A stretch of DNA of 61,542 nt from NCBI RefSeq assembly GCF_003044065.1, contig NZ_PZJJ01000021.1:1-61542 (forward strand), written 5' to 3'. The notes under the pieces are model-generated. The model was not told the origin of the DNA. It worked only from the letters and a program-made list of their open reading frames with translations, and searched no databases. The DNA comes from Alkalicoccus saliphilus (GTDB lineage Bacteria; Bacillota; Bacilli; Bacillales; Salisediminibacteriaceae). Shown in pieces: positions 27,135-35,741 of this stretch (position 1 is its first letter; each line of letters opens with the position of its first letter). Made by a program: the position numbers and the translations under genes.

Positions 27135-27436
27135 TCTTCTCCCCCTTTTTTTACTGCTTTTTAAAAAAAGCAGTAAACGCTCCTTTGATTATATAATTAC
27201 AGATCGTCAAAATTCAGTTTCTCTTATATTGAAAACTCATCTTTTCTTTACGTACAGAGCTTGGTACGATAAATGTTGCAGCGCAGGACATGTCCAACTG
27301 AACTCTATTCTACGAAGCGTCCGGTTCAGACCGCAGGAACGCATAATTTCTCTAACCACAAAACCACCATTTACACTCGACGCTATTAAACAAATCGATT
27401 TCTGATGTTCAATTAACTACATAGAGGTGATTCTTT
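27135..27436. other. Intergenic region
   Basis: About 300 bases between the divergent DUF429 and EamA genes. Apart from the hairpin at 27150-27177 I see nothing that I can name. Confidence 0.35.
27150..27177. repeat. Hairpin at the 5' end of the DUF429 gene
   Basis: Perfect inverted repeat TTTACTGCTTTTT/AAAAAAAGCAGTAAA directly upstream of the DUF429 Shine-Dalgarno. On the minus strand it is followed by an A-run, then GGGGGAGAAG. It could be an operator, a 5' mRNA stabiliser or a terminator for transcripts from the other side. Confidence 0.5.
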
Positions 27437-28372
27437 TTGTCTGGAAAACCATCTAAACTTACCGGCTTTCTTCTCGTGATAATCGGGGCTTCCTGCTGGG
27501 GAATCGGCGGGGCTGTTTCGCAGCGTCTGTTTCAGGAACACGATGTTTCCGTTGACTGGCTCGTAACTGTCCGTCTTCTCACCGCGGGAATTCTGCTGCT
27601 CGTAATACAGTCTCTGCTGAAAGATCGTTCCCAGGTTGGTGCTGTCTGGAAAAATCGGCACACTGCCGTCCCGCTTATTATTTTCGGTCTGCTGGGAATG
27701 CTCGCTGTCCAGTATACATATATGGCGTCCATCAATTATGGGAACGCTGCAGTCGCCACGCTTCTCCAGTACCTCGCACCGGTAATGATTATTTTTTATC
27801 TGCTTATGCGGCGCCTGACGGTACTGAATGGAAAAGATATAATAACAGTCGCTCTGGCTCTGACAGGCTGCTTTTTCCTGCTGACGAACGGGTCGCTTTC
27901 CGCTCTCGCTGTACCGCCTCCTGCAATCATCTGGGGGGTTCTTTCCGGAGCTGCCCTCGCGTTTTACACACTTTATGCCATTCCGCTGCTTAGAGGGTTC
28001 GATTCTCTCGTCATCGTCGGCTGGGCCATGGTAATCGGCGGGGCTGCCCTTAGTTTTGTACATCCTCCATGGGCGGTCAACCTCACAGCTTTTACTGGGG
28101 AAATGTATGTATATTTAATTTTCGTTGTGATTTTTGGAACAATGCTCGCTTTCTGGTTCTATATTGAAAGCCTGCAGAGCCTGAAACCCCAGGAAACGAG
28201 TCTTCTTGGCAGCCTCGAGCCTCTATCCGCTGTTTTTACCGTCGTCCTCTGGCTCGGGGAACCGTTTGGAGGATTCCAGTGGTTCGGGACAGCATGTATT
28301 ATTGCAATGACTTTTCTGCTGGCTTTCGAGAAAAAAGCTGCTTCAGCCCCAGCAGAATCCAAAGCACTATAA
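27437..28372 (+). CDS. EamA-family (DMT superfamily) transporter
   Basis: 311 aa, TTG start 7 bases after GAGGTGA. Ten predicted helices formed by two EamA repeats (about 7-145 and 155-290). Motifs: GASCWGIGG near the N-terminus, [17 protein letters not shown] at the end of repeat 1 and [20 protein letters not shown] in repeat 2, the typical conserved end-of-repeat segments. Exporter of metabolites, amino acids or drugs; the substrate cannot be told. Confidence 0.88.
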   Translation: MSGKPSKLTGFLLVIIGASCWGIGGAVSQRLFQEHDVSVDWLVTVRLLTAGILLLVIQSLLKDRSQVGAVWKNRHTAVPLIIFGLLGMLAVQYTYMASINYGNAAVATLLQYLAPVMIIFYLLMRRLTVLNGKDIITVALALTGCFFLLTNGSLSALAVPPPAIIWGVLSGAALAFYTLYAIPLLRGFDSLVIVGWAMVIGGAALSFVHPPWAVNLTAFTGEMYVYLIFVVIFGTMLAFWFYIESLQSLKPQETSLLGSLEPLSAVFTVVLWLGEPFGGFQWFGTACIIAMTFLLAFEKKAASAPAESKAL

Positions 28373-28383
28373 TTATGCAAAAA

Positions 28384-28416
28384 AAAGACCCGGAAGGCCT
28401 TCCCTTCTGGGTTTTA
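28384..28416. terminator. Bidirectional imperfect terminator
   Basis: Stem AAGACCCGGAAGG with CCTTCTGGGTTTT (two G-U pairs), between the convergent EamA gene and the broken secreted-protein gene. Confidence 0.55.
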
Positions 28417-28422
28417 ATCTAC

Positions 28423-28905
28423 TCAGTTACAGCCTTTTACTTTTGGATTATTAGCTGCAAACATACCGTCAGGATTATTTTTCCATACCCAGGCGTGCAG
28501 GGCATAGGACCCAGGAAATGGACCATCGTCGAATTTCTGTCCAAAAAGGCTCGGCCTATCTCCTCCTGGTGTCAAGTATTCGACAGCTACAAGCTTTAAT
28601 TTACCATTTTTCATCGGTTCGTATACGAGAACCTCCGGCTTTTTATGATGCACCTTCATATCCTAGCGGCTTTCTTTAACATAATGAATCCCCATGTACG
28701 GCACACAAGGAGAGCCCTCTTTGTACCCATCAGCAATGGCATTTTCAACGTTATGATATTTAGCAGTAACCTGTTTTACTTCTGCCAGATGTTTATTTAC
28801 GTCCGAACCAAAAGAATGGGCTCCCGCAGCAGAGGCTCCTAACAGTCCAAAAATTAACACCACCACAAGATGCAGTAATACTATTTTCCCCGGTCTCATT
28901 TTCAT
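28423..28905 (-). pseudogene. Secreted protein interrupted by one in-frame TAG
   Basis: Two frames, 28663-28905 and 28423-28659, are in the same phase and separated only by TAG at 28663-28665. Read through, they give one 160-codon protein: signal peptide (about residues 1-28, ending AGAHS), then YHNVENAIADGYKEGSPCVPYMG and HYVKESR-stop-DMKVHHKKPEVLVYEP, AVEYLTP, RPSLFGQKFD and LHAWVWKNNPDGMFAANNPKV. Uninterrupted secreted proteins with this order of motifs exist in many bacteria and archaea, function unknown. TGG to TAG is the simplest mutation. Both halves keep good codons, so the lesion is recent, a sequencing error, or readthrough. Confidence 0.75.
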
Positions 28906-29284
28906 ACATCCCTTTCTTGTAGATTTATACAGGAAAAATCAGTATGTGGTGAGCTGCTGACAACCCGTCACGAACCTCCTTTCCTCCTCGATTTTCTATC
29001 TTTATATTTTGAAACGTGAGGACCAATGGGCGGAAGAGCAGAATATTAGAAATTACTAAGGGGCCGGCTGATCCGACATCTGAATAGTATGTACAAATAA
29101 CAAATACAAAAGAAGATAGTATCTTACTTTAATGAAGTTAATTAATTATACATCTGAAAGGTAAATAAAATCCGGTTTTTTAAAAATTCACACACTTTTA
29201 CACTTTACATTTTACATAATATAATTTTATTTTAAGAGCTGTTATGATCTCTGTTGAAAACATCCGCTATTTTATAAGTGTCAT
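28906..29284. other. Intergenic region
   Basis: About 380 bases, AT-rich especially at 29080-29280. It must hold the promoter of the interrupted gene. No ORF, riboswitch or hairpin that I can support. Confidence 0.35.
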
Positions 29285-29779
29285 TTAAAATAACGGATAA
29301 CTGACTATGCCTACTATAATCCCTGCAATTACTACACCAACACTGATGCCTAAAAACGCTGTCCGTACCGGAACACCAAAAACAATGGCAGCAAGACAGG
29401 CACTGTAAGCACCTGTAGAAGGAACAGGGACAGCCGTGAACAGGATAAGTCCGTAACCTCCGTATTTTTTAACTTTTGTTCCTTTCTGCATTACCCTGTC
29501 ATAAAGCCAGTGGTAAAATTTGTTGTACAGATCTATTTTTCTGAGCAGCCTGCTGACCGGCTGGAATAGAAGCAGCACCGGGAGTACAGGTGCTATATTC
29601 CCGGCTGTACTAATTAGCACCGTGCTGATAAAACCCTCTTCCAAAAAAGCTCCTGCAGGTATTCCTCCTCTAACTTCCATAACCGGCAGTAAAGAGATCA
29701 TAAATATAACGATCTGAGGTCCGAGAAATCCGAATTGATCAATAATAAAATGTTTAATTGTTTCTCTGATTTCCTCCAA
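29285..29779 (-). CDS. Small multidrug-export-like membrane protein (COG2426)
   Basis: 164 aa from TTG 29779 (LEEIRETIKHF), chosen because AAGGAG lies 8 bases upstream; the longer frame to 29818 starts inside the spacer. Four helices; family motifs LLPVMEVRGGIPAGA near 30-44 and LFTAVPVPSTGAYSACLAA near 112-130, where paired Pro-Gly motifs mark re-entrant helices. Named small multidrug exporter by family; the direct function is unproven. Divergent from a 43-aa zinc-ribbon-like gene. Confidence 0.82.
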   Translation of the reverse strand: MEEIRETIKHFIIDQFGFLGPQIVIFMISLLPVMEVRGGIPAGAFLEEGFISTVLISTAGNIAPVLPVLLLFQPVSRLLRKIDLYNKFYHWLYDRVMQKGTKVKKYGGYGLILFTAVPVPSTGAYSACLAAIVFGVPVRTAFLGISVGVVIAGIIVGIVSYPLF

Positions 29780-29858
29780 TGATTCAGCTCCTTTGCAGTT
29801 TTTCCTGTTTCCTTTCATACTATAATAAATTACTGCAAAGATGGAAGGAGATTATTAA

Positions 29859-29990
29859 ATGGAGGAATATATTGGTGAATGCTTCATGTGCCATCGGCCG
29901 GTCTACTGCTTGAATGGTTTTCTTGACGGCGTAGTGTTAGAGGGGAAACTGTATTGTTTTGAATGCGCAGAAAGCCGGCTGGAAAATTAA
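29859..29990 (+). CDS. 43-aa CxxC/CxxC mini-protein
   Basis: ATG after GGAAGGAG with good spacing. MEEYIGECFMCHRPVYC...KLYCFECAESRLEN holds two CxxC pairs (CFMC at 8-11, CFEC at 33-36) about 21 residues apart, the layout of a small zinc ribbon. Its coding end forms the left arm of its own terminator, which supports a real, compact transcription unit. Function unknown. Confidence 0.65.
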   Translation: MEEYIGECFMCHRPVYCLNGFLDGVVLEGKLYCFECAESRLEN

Positions 29991-30007
29991 TTTCTCAGCC
30001 GGCTTTT
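29971..30007 (+). terminator. Terminator overlapping the mini-protein stop
   Basis: Stem AAAGCCGGCTG/CAGCCGGCTTT with TTTTT on the 3' side; the stop codon lies in the loop. Confidence 0.8.
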
Positions 30008-30159
30008 TGTATGATTTTTACTTGGACGTTTTTACCCAGCAGGGCGCTTCGTTATTGGAAGACACGGCAGGGGTATTTCCTTAAGGTTCTTAACATTCCT
30101 AAGAGAGCTAGATGTCCTGAGGGAAACCGAGCTGTCAGGTCGTTAAAAAACTCGACATT

Positions 30160-30522
30160 TTATATTTTTGGTTTTTTTTGTTTTCTTTCCTCTTTTAATT
30201 CCATTTTGTTTAATTGAATATAATGAAAAATCTTTCCTGCAAAAGCAACGAGAAGACCTATCCCAGTAAAAATATAAATTATCGTAAACAATTTTCCGAA
30301 GTCCGTCTGCGGAGTAAAATCGCCATATCCGACAGTAGAAAGGGTAATTACGCTGAAATAAAAAGCATCCAGGAGACGAAGACCTTCTACTCCGGCATAA
30401 AAGAAGGTTCCGGATAACAGAGTTATAACCATTAACGTTAATAGCACCTGAAATTCCGGGTCTTTTCCTCCACGTGCCACTGCCCGTACCATCCTGTAAA
30501 ATGTCATTAAAAAGGATATCAT
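30160..30522 (-). CDS. Two-helix potassium channel
   Basis: 120 aa: helix 1 (about 27-45), pore loop with the selectivity filter STVGYGD (about 62-68), helix 2 (about 80-100), and a short Lys/Glu-rich tail. This is the minimal KcsA-like ion-channel layout with no RCK domain. Homotetramer expected, at the cytoplasmic membrane. The gene is alone; the terminal basic tail ends in a T-rich region (30163-30180). Confidence 0.88.
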   Translation of the reverse strand: MISFLMTFYRMVRAVARGGKDPEFQVLLTLMVITLLSGTFFYAGVEGLRLLDAFYFSVITLSTVGYGDFTPQTDFGKLFTIIYIFTGIGLLVAFAGKIFHYIQLNKMELKEERKQKKPKI

Positions 30523-30580
30523 CTTTTTTGTTTTCCTCCTCCGCCCCCCAGGGACTTATTTATTCTGCAGCCACAGCTTC

Positions 30581-30627
30581 AAAAGGAACCGTCGAATTGT
30601 TCATGAACAATTCGACGGTTCCTTTTT
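30581..30627. terminator. Perfect bidirectional terminator palindrome
   Basis: A 46-base perfect palindrome (arm AAAAGGAACCGTCGAATTGT, centre TCATGA) between two minus-strand genes. It ends the methyltransferase transcript. Confidence 0.88.
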
Positions 30628-30644
30628 ATTCCCCTCCCAGGAAC

Positions 30645-31256
30645 TTATTTTACTAGTTTCTTTTTAACTACAACCTGTATGACATGCCCGACTCCTGTAT
30701 GTTTTGTTCCCTCCACACGATCAGCTTCCCCACAGTAGAAGTAAGGACAGAAATGCGGACGAAGCCAATGAAGTACCTGTTCCGGGTCGTACAGCAGTTC
30801 TCTGGACGGCGGACCGCCTGTATTGTACTGAAGCTGTGCTTCCGAATATACTTCCATAAGGAGTAGTCCTCCCGGCTTTAATGACTGGAGCATATTATCA
30901 ACTAAAAATTTCTGGGATTCACGCGGCACGTGACCAAAAACCATCACGGCAGCGTCGTAAATTTCTTTCGGCGGAACAGCGTGAGTCAAATCCGACGTCA
31001 CTGTTTCTATAGAAACACCAGTTTCACCGGCAAGATCCCTCGCTTTATTCAGGCCTACTTCCGACTGATCGTATGCTGTAACATCGTGACCAAGCTCCGC
31101 CAGAAAAACAGCGTTTCTGCCTTCTCCTTCCGCAAAGCAGGCCACCCGTGAGCGGCTTTTTAAAAGATATGCTTTTTCTTTTATAAAAGCGTTCGGCTCA
31201 CTTCCATATATGTATTCATTCTGCTCGAAATTTTTATCCCACATTTTTTTCGACAT
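30645..31256 (-). CDS. Class I SAM-dependent methyltransferase (TehB-like)
   Basis: 203 aa. Motif I is modified to CFAEGEGRNAVFLAELG (about 40-56), followed by VTAYDQSEVGLNKA (acidic loop binding the ribose) and the motif DAAVMVFGHVPRE. These match the TehB/thiopurine-methyltransferase-like group that methylates small molecules such as tellurite or thiols. Start: ATG after AAAAGGAGAG. No tehA partner is nearby. Confidence 0.85.
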   Translation of the reverse strand: MSKKMWDKNFEQNEYIYGSEPNAFIKEKAYLLKSRSRVACFAEGEGRNAVFLAELGHDVTAYDQSEVGLNKARDLAGETGVSIETVTSDLTHAVPPKEIYDAAVMVFGHVPRESQKFLVDNMLQSLKPGGLLLMEVYSEAQLQYNTGGPPSRELLYDPEQVLHWLRPHFCPYFYCGEADRVEGTKHTGVGHVIQVVVKKKLVK

Positions 31257-31558
31257 GAAACACTCTCCTTTTATAATAACTTATTTAAGCGTACCGGAAA
31301 CTCCCGGGATTTTCACCTCATACTACTTCAACTGCGGCAGCCAGGTATAAGCCCGCCCGTTAATTATGTATTAGTTTTCACATGTGATCCTGGATTCCTC
31401 GGGTTCAGCTCTTCAGAAGAAATCCTCCCTCGTCTCTTCTTATCTACTAACTATCGTACTTATAGGAATAGCTATCTAAACGAAAAGAAAGATATGAGCA
31501 TTGAGAAAGTACCTCAGGGACCCCTATGCGAATTGTAAAAGAAAAGGCTCACTTGATT

Positions 31559-31681
31559 TTACTGGCTTTTCAATAGACGGATTATTAAGAAAACACCGGC
31601 AGTTAACGCGGCAGCAATTACTGCAATAAATAATGAAAGCGGCATACCGACATTTTCCAGACCTGTAATGTCAGCCAGCAT
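31559..31681 (-). CDS. 40-aa single-helix membrane peptide
   Basis: MLADITGLENVGMP then a hydrophobic helix (about 15-35: LSLFIAVIAAALTAGVFLI) and the basic end RLLKSQ. An excellent GAAAGGAGG precedes the ATG. Size, single helix and positive tail resemble small holin-like or stress membrane peptides. No antisense RNA partner is evident, so a toxin-antitoxin role is not supported. Family not recognised. Confidence 0.55.
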   Translation of the reverse strand: MLADITGLENVGMPLSLFIAVIAAALTAGVFLIIRLLKSQ

Positions 31682-31843
31682 AAACCTTTCCTCCTTTCAA
31701 AATTATAAGTTTCTCTACTATTTCTAGTTTATCACACTCCTCTTGATTTTCGTCTGCCTGTGTCTTTTACTCTACTGGAATCGTATAAAGACTGTAAACA
31801 AACAGCGATAGATACTTCGGCCGACAGCGAAAGAAATAATAGA

Positions 31844-31877
31844 AAAAAAGGCTGCTTTTTTTTTTAAGCAGCCTTTC
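31844..31877 (-). terminator. Terminator of the quinone-reductase-like gene
   Basis: Stem AAAGGCTGCTT/AAGCAGCCTTT around an A-run; on the minus strand followed by TTTTTTC. Confidence 0.85.
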
Positions 31878-31883
31878 AATATA

Positions 31884-32864
31884 TTAAAGTTTCAGCAGAA
31901 CCCGTCCTCTGATTTTGCTTTGAATAATATCATCCAGAGCGCCCTGCAGTTCATCCAGCGAAACTTCCTGGGCGATCTCCTCCAAATGCTGCGGCTTCAA
32001 ATCTGACGCGGCGCGATCCCAGACTTCTTTTCTCACATCCATTGGGCAGTAAACAGAATCAATACCTAGCAGGTCAACACCGCGGAGAATAAACGGTATT
32101 ACCGTCGTTGGCACTTCCACACCTGCTGTCAGTCCGCTGACGGCTACGGCGCCATTGTGCTTAGTGGAACTTAAGATGGACGCGAGTGGCTTTCCGCCGG
32201 TTGGGTCTACAGCAGCTGCCCACGTTTGTTTACCGAGAGGCTTTATTTTTTCCGGAGTAACTTCATCTCTGCCGACGATGCTGTCAGCCCCGAGTTTTTT
32301 TAAATAGTCATGTTCTGATTCTTTACCAGTACTGGCCGTTACACTGTATCCATTTTTCGAAAGCATATCAACAGCCATGCTTCCGACACCGCCTGTGGCC
32401 CCTGTAACAAGAACTGGTTTATCCTCCGGCGTAAGTCCATGCTTTTCTAGTTTATAAATAGAAAGTGCCGCAGTAAAACCAGCGGTGCCGATTATCATCG
32501 CCTCACGAGTCGTCAGCCCTTGCGGAAGCGGTACGACCCAGTCCGCCGGCACACGGGCATATTGACTGTAGCCTCCATCATGCCCGGTACCGAGTGCGTA
32601 GCTTGTAACGATAACTTCATCACCCGGTTTTATATTGCCATCTTTTGATTCTACAACTTCTCCTGCCAGATCAATTCCCGGAACAATTGGGTAATGCTCG
32701 GCAATTTTTGCGTTTTTATCGAGTGTCATTCCGTCTTTGTAATTCACTCCGGAATAATGAACTTTTATCGTTACATCTCCTTCGGGCAGATCTTCCATAG
32801 AACGAGTAACAACACGGCCTTTCTTCTCCCCATCAGTTACAAATGCCTTGAATTCCTGAGTCAT
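31884..32864 (-). CDS. YhdH/AcuI-type quinone oxidoreductase (zinc-free MDR)
   Basis: 326-aa medium-chain dehydrogenase: N-terminal GroES-like part (HYSGVNYKDGMTL, PIVPGIDLAGEV), NADPH-binding VTGATGGVGSMAVDML near 149-164, and SVYCPMDVRKEVWDR near 269-283 typical of the YhdH/YhfP/AcuI group. AcuI reduces acryloyl-CoA; others reduce quinones or enones. No zinc-ligand cysteines. Start ATG after AAGGAGG. Confidence 0.88.
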   Translation of the reverse strand: MTQEFKAFVTDGEKKGRVVTRSMEDLPEGDVTIKVHYSGVNYKDGMTLDKNAKIAEHYPIVPGIDLAGEVVESKDGNIKPGDEVIVTSYALGTGHDGGYSQYARVPADWVVPLPQGLTTREAMIIGTAGFTAALSIYKLEKHGLTPEDKPVLVTGATGGVGSMAVDMLSKNGYSVTASTGKESEHDYLKKLGADSIVGRDEVTPEKIKPLGKQTWAAAVDPTGGKPLASILSSTKHNGAVAVSGLTAGVEVPTTVIPFILRGVDLLGIDSVYCPMDVRKEVWDRAASDLKPQHLEEIAQEVSLDELQGALDDIIQSKIRGRVLLKL

Positions 32865-33148
32865 ACAGATGCCTCCTTGAATAATTGGCTGAAATGTCTC
32901 TGCCTTTTCACAGGCAGCCTGTTATCAGCCTTTCCCTCTTCCTGCTGTACATATGCACACTATCCGAATATTTCCGGGAAATCATTTTTTCTCTATCTAA
33001 TATCAAGTTAAAAACCCGGCATTCTCATTCGAACATAAGCAGACTTAACAGCTGCTCAGCTTTTCGAGCTTCTTTTCCTGCTTTTTGTTAAAATAGAATG
33101 CAGTTCTTACATATTTAATATTCTATCGATAAGGAACAGGAGAAACTT

Positions 33149-34513
33149 ATGAGACACGTAGATTCCAGGAAAGAAAAAATACAGCTATTTCTCCGCATCC
33201 TCTGGCCGATTATGATCACTCAGGTAAGCTTATTTGCTATGAACCTGGTAGATACGATTATGTCAGGCCGTGTCGGAACAAATGACCTGGCAGGAGTAGC
33301 AATAGGATCGAACTTATGGATGCCGATTTTTACCGGAATGAACGGTATTCTGCTTGCTGTAACTACTATTATTGCCCAGCTTGTCGGAAGTGGACGCCAT
33401 GATAAAATCAGTGACAACATTACTCAGGCACTGTATCTTGCTTTTGCTATGGCACTGCTCGTTCTTGCAGCCGGAGCAGCGGGCCTTCAGCCGCTGATTT
33501 CTGTCATGAACCTCGACCCGGCAGTGGAGCACATTGCCTTTCATTACCTTGTCGGTTTGTCCATTGGTATTATTCCTTTGTTTTTAGCAAATGTGCTCAG
33601 AAACTTTTTCGACGGCCAGGGGTTCACCCGGCTGACGATGATTATCACAGTTGCCGCCGTGCCTTTTAATGTTGTGCTGAATTACGGGTTTATTTTCGGG
33701 AATTTTGGACTTCCTGAACTGGGGGGAATTGGAGCGGGTTATGCTACAGCTGGAACGTTCTGGATCATTTTCTTCTTCAGCCTGTGGATGACGTTCCGCG
33801 TCTCGGAATTAAGACATTACCGCATTTTCGTTTCCTGGGTGAAACCATCCTGGAAAAAATGGAAGGAACAGTTAAGCATTGGCATCCCGATTGGATTGTC
33901 CATATTCTTTGAATCAAGTATATTTTCTGTCGTTACTCTTCTCATGGGAATTCTGTTTACGACAGTAACTGTAGCAGCTCATCAAATTGCGCTCAGTTTC
34001 ACGACGCTGATTTTTATGATTCCTTTGAGCATATCTATGGCATTGACCATCGTAGTCGGGTTCTCTGTAGGGGGCAGAAAATTTGAAGCAGCGAAATCCT
34101 ACGGCAGGCTCGGTGTTTTCGGCGGCATCGGATTTCTTGCGTTCGGTGCAGTATTTTTATTTCTTTTCCGCGAGCAGATTTCCTACTTCTACACTTCCGA
34201 CAGAGAAGTAGTACTGCTTGCTTCCCAGTTCTTTCTCATCGCTATCGTATACCAGCTGTCTGACGCAGCCCAATCCGGTCTTCAGGGAGTCCTGCGCGGA
34301 TATAAGGATGTGAAAATCCCGTTTATTACGGCTTTTATTTCCTATTGGCTGATTGGAATACCTGCAGGATACAGTCTTTCCGCCTGGTCTCCTCTCGGTC
34401 CCTTTGGACTGTGGGTGGGAATCACTTTAGGACTGACATGCGCGGCAGCGGGCTTCTATGTGCGGCTGCGCATCGTGCAGAAAAGAGTGGAACAGGAATC
34501 CCCTGAAGTATAA
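33149..34513 (+). CDS. MATE-family multidrug/Na+ efflux transporter
   Basis: 454 aa with 12 helices in two bundles. N-terminal RILWPIMITQVSLFAMNLVDTIMSGR and a matching internal repeat IGIPIGLSIFFESSIFSVVTLLMG near 245 are typical of NorM-like MATE proteins. It exports cationic drugs or metabolites using Na+ or H+. Start ATG after AACAGGAG; terminated by a hairpin 0-35 bases past the stop. Confidence 0.9.
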   Translation: MRHVDSRKEKIQLFLRILWPIMITQVSLFAMNLVDTIMSGRVGTNDLAGVAIGSNLWMPIFTGMNGILLAVTTIIAQLVGSGRHDKISDNITQALYLAFAMALLVLAAGAAGLQPLISVMNLDPAVEHIAFHYLVGLSIGIIPLFLANVLRNFFDGQGFTRLTMIITVAAVPFNVVLNYGFIFGNFGLPELGGIGAGYATAGTFWIIFFFSLWMTFRVSELRHYRIFVSWVKPSWKKWKEQLSIGIPIGLSIFFESSIFSVVTLLMGILFTTVTVAAHQIALSFTTLIFMIPLSISMALTIVVGFSVGGRKFEAAKSYGRLGVFGGIGFLAFGAVFLFLFREQISYFYTSDREVVLLASQFFLIAIVYQLSDAAQSGLQGVLRGYKDVKIPFITAFISYWLIGIPAGYSLSAWSPLGPFGLWVGITLGLTCAAAGFYVRLRIVQKRVEQESPEV

Positions 34514-34547
34514 AAATCTTTCCTCAGCAGAATAAGGGAAGATTTTT
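34512..34547 (+). terminator. Terminator of the MATE gene
   Basis: Stem AAAAATCTTTCC(T) with (A)GGGAAGATTTTT, loop CAGCAGAATA, overlapping the last bases of the stop codon. Confidence 0.75.
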
Positions 34548-34640
34548 CAACGGAAGTCGAACACTTCACGTTTATTGTTCGAAACTTCTATTATAAAAGA
34601 CAGCGTTCCGGCTTACTATGTATTGGAATTAAGCAGTCAT

Positions 34641-34680
34641 AAAAAAATTGAGCGCACCAGGAATACTTTCCTGATGCGCC
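34641..34680 (-). terminator. Terminator of the small basic protein gene
   Basis: On the minus strand GGCGCATCAGGAA...TTCCTGGTGCGC with a short loop is followed by TCAATTTTTTT. Confidence 0.8.
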
Positions 34681-34741
34681 GGACTGCTTATTTTTATTCA
34701 GAAAAGACACCTGCCATACAACTCCTTTTAGTATAAATCTT

Positions 34742-34939
34742 TTACTTGATACGAGGTTCTCTTTCATCATTCTCCCTGCTTTTTCGCAGTGGCGGCGGTT
34801 CGCCGTATCTTCCGCGTCTCCCTTTTTCCATATAATCATTTCTGTGTTTTCTTCCCTGCATACGCATCCACGTACCTTTAAAACGTTCCTTTGGGTCAAC
34901 AGTAAAGGAATGCTTTGTTTTTCTTTCTTTCTGCTTCAT
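34742..34939 (-). CDS. Small, highly basic protein, unknown
   Basis: 65 aa from the ATG at 34939 (MKQKERKTKHSFTVDPKERF), preceded by GGAGGTGAGAAGG; the longer frame to 35059 has no such site. Very rich in Arg, Lys and Glu, with a GRRGRYGEPPPLRKSR segment; no hydrophobic core, so probably disordered or nucleic-acid-associated. Such short basic proteins in Bacillaceae are often spore or stationary-phase proteins. That is inference; I do not recognise the family. Confidence 0.55.
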   Translation of the reverse strand: MKQKERKTKHSFTVDPKERFKGTWMRMQGRKHRNDYMEKGRRGRYGEPPPLRKSRENDEREPRIK

Positions 34940-35741
34940 CCTTCTCACCTCCGGTAAAGTAAAAGAACAAGCTGCTGGTTTTCGGACGCTTTTTATGAAC
35001 GTCCGCAGGGAATATTTCTTTTTCAAGGGAAAGCGGACAATCCGTCTGCTTATGTTCATTATAACATATTTGTTTATTTTTCTGAATATTTAATTTATTA
35101 TTTGCGGGTAGAACTTTCATTTTCTGATCAGACATTGCCTCCTGATAAATTAACTGCTGTATAAACAGAATAAAATATCTATATGCAGCTGAAACCGCCC
35201 CGCCTGGAAAGCTTACCTGTGGAAGTGAAAGCGTCTGTTCACAGAAACTAATTATTAAGTTTATATAATAAGCTATGTTAAAGTTGGCAGTTGATGACTG
35301 AAGATAAGTTCTGCTTTTCATGAGCACGGTTCTTTATTCCGCAAAACCGATGCCCAGGCGCCTTTCGAGAACAACACCGGGTCTTTAACAGAGACATCCA
35401 TGCAAAATCATTGCACCGTAATAGGTGAAAACAAACTTCCCTATCGTTCGTTGTACATCTTCTGCTTTTTCCTTCGAAAGATGAAAGGATGTGGTCGTAT
35501 TACCGGAAGCTGTAGTGGACATGGAGGGACTCCAGAACGGTGAAGGCCGAGCCATGGAAACGTAAGCGAATGTTCATTTTTTATTTTCAAGGCAGCCATA
35601 TAACAAAAGCTTTTTACTAACATCAAGTCGCCGCGGCTGACTTTACCACTTTTGAACATAAAATTAGTGCTGAGTGCCTGAGAAGAGAGGTTTCAGGGAG
35701 TGCTCCGGGGGAACTTATATATCAAGGAAGGAGGGAGATTA
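34940..35741. other. 800-base stretch without a convincing gene
   Basis: It lies upstream of both flanking genes. The part 35500-35580 (GGACATGGAGGGACTCCAGA, then GGCCGAGCCATGGAAACG) is GC-richer and looks structured, like sequence I associate with repetitive intergenic DNA in Bacillaceae; this is memory, not a match. The minus frame 35441-35659 that covers it has no ribosome binding site. Confidence 0.4.

Noticed and set aside
31257-31558. Possible SAM riboswitch or other leader RNA
   Set aside because: I searched by eye for the S-box and other conserved cores and found none; the region is plain AT-rich intergenic DNA.
35441-35659. 72-aa minus-strand frame
   Set aside because: No ribosome binding site; lies in a stretch that looks like repetitive intergenic DNA.
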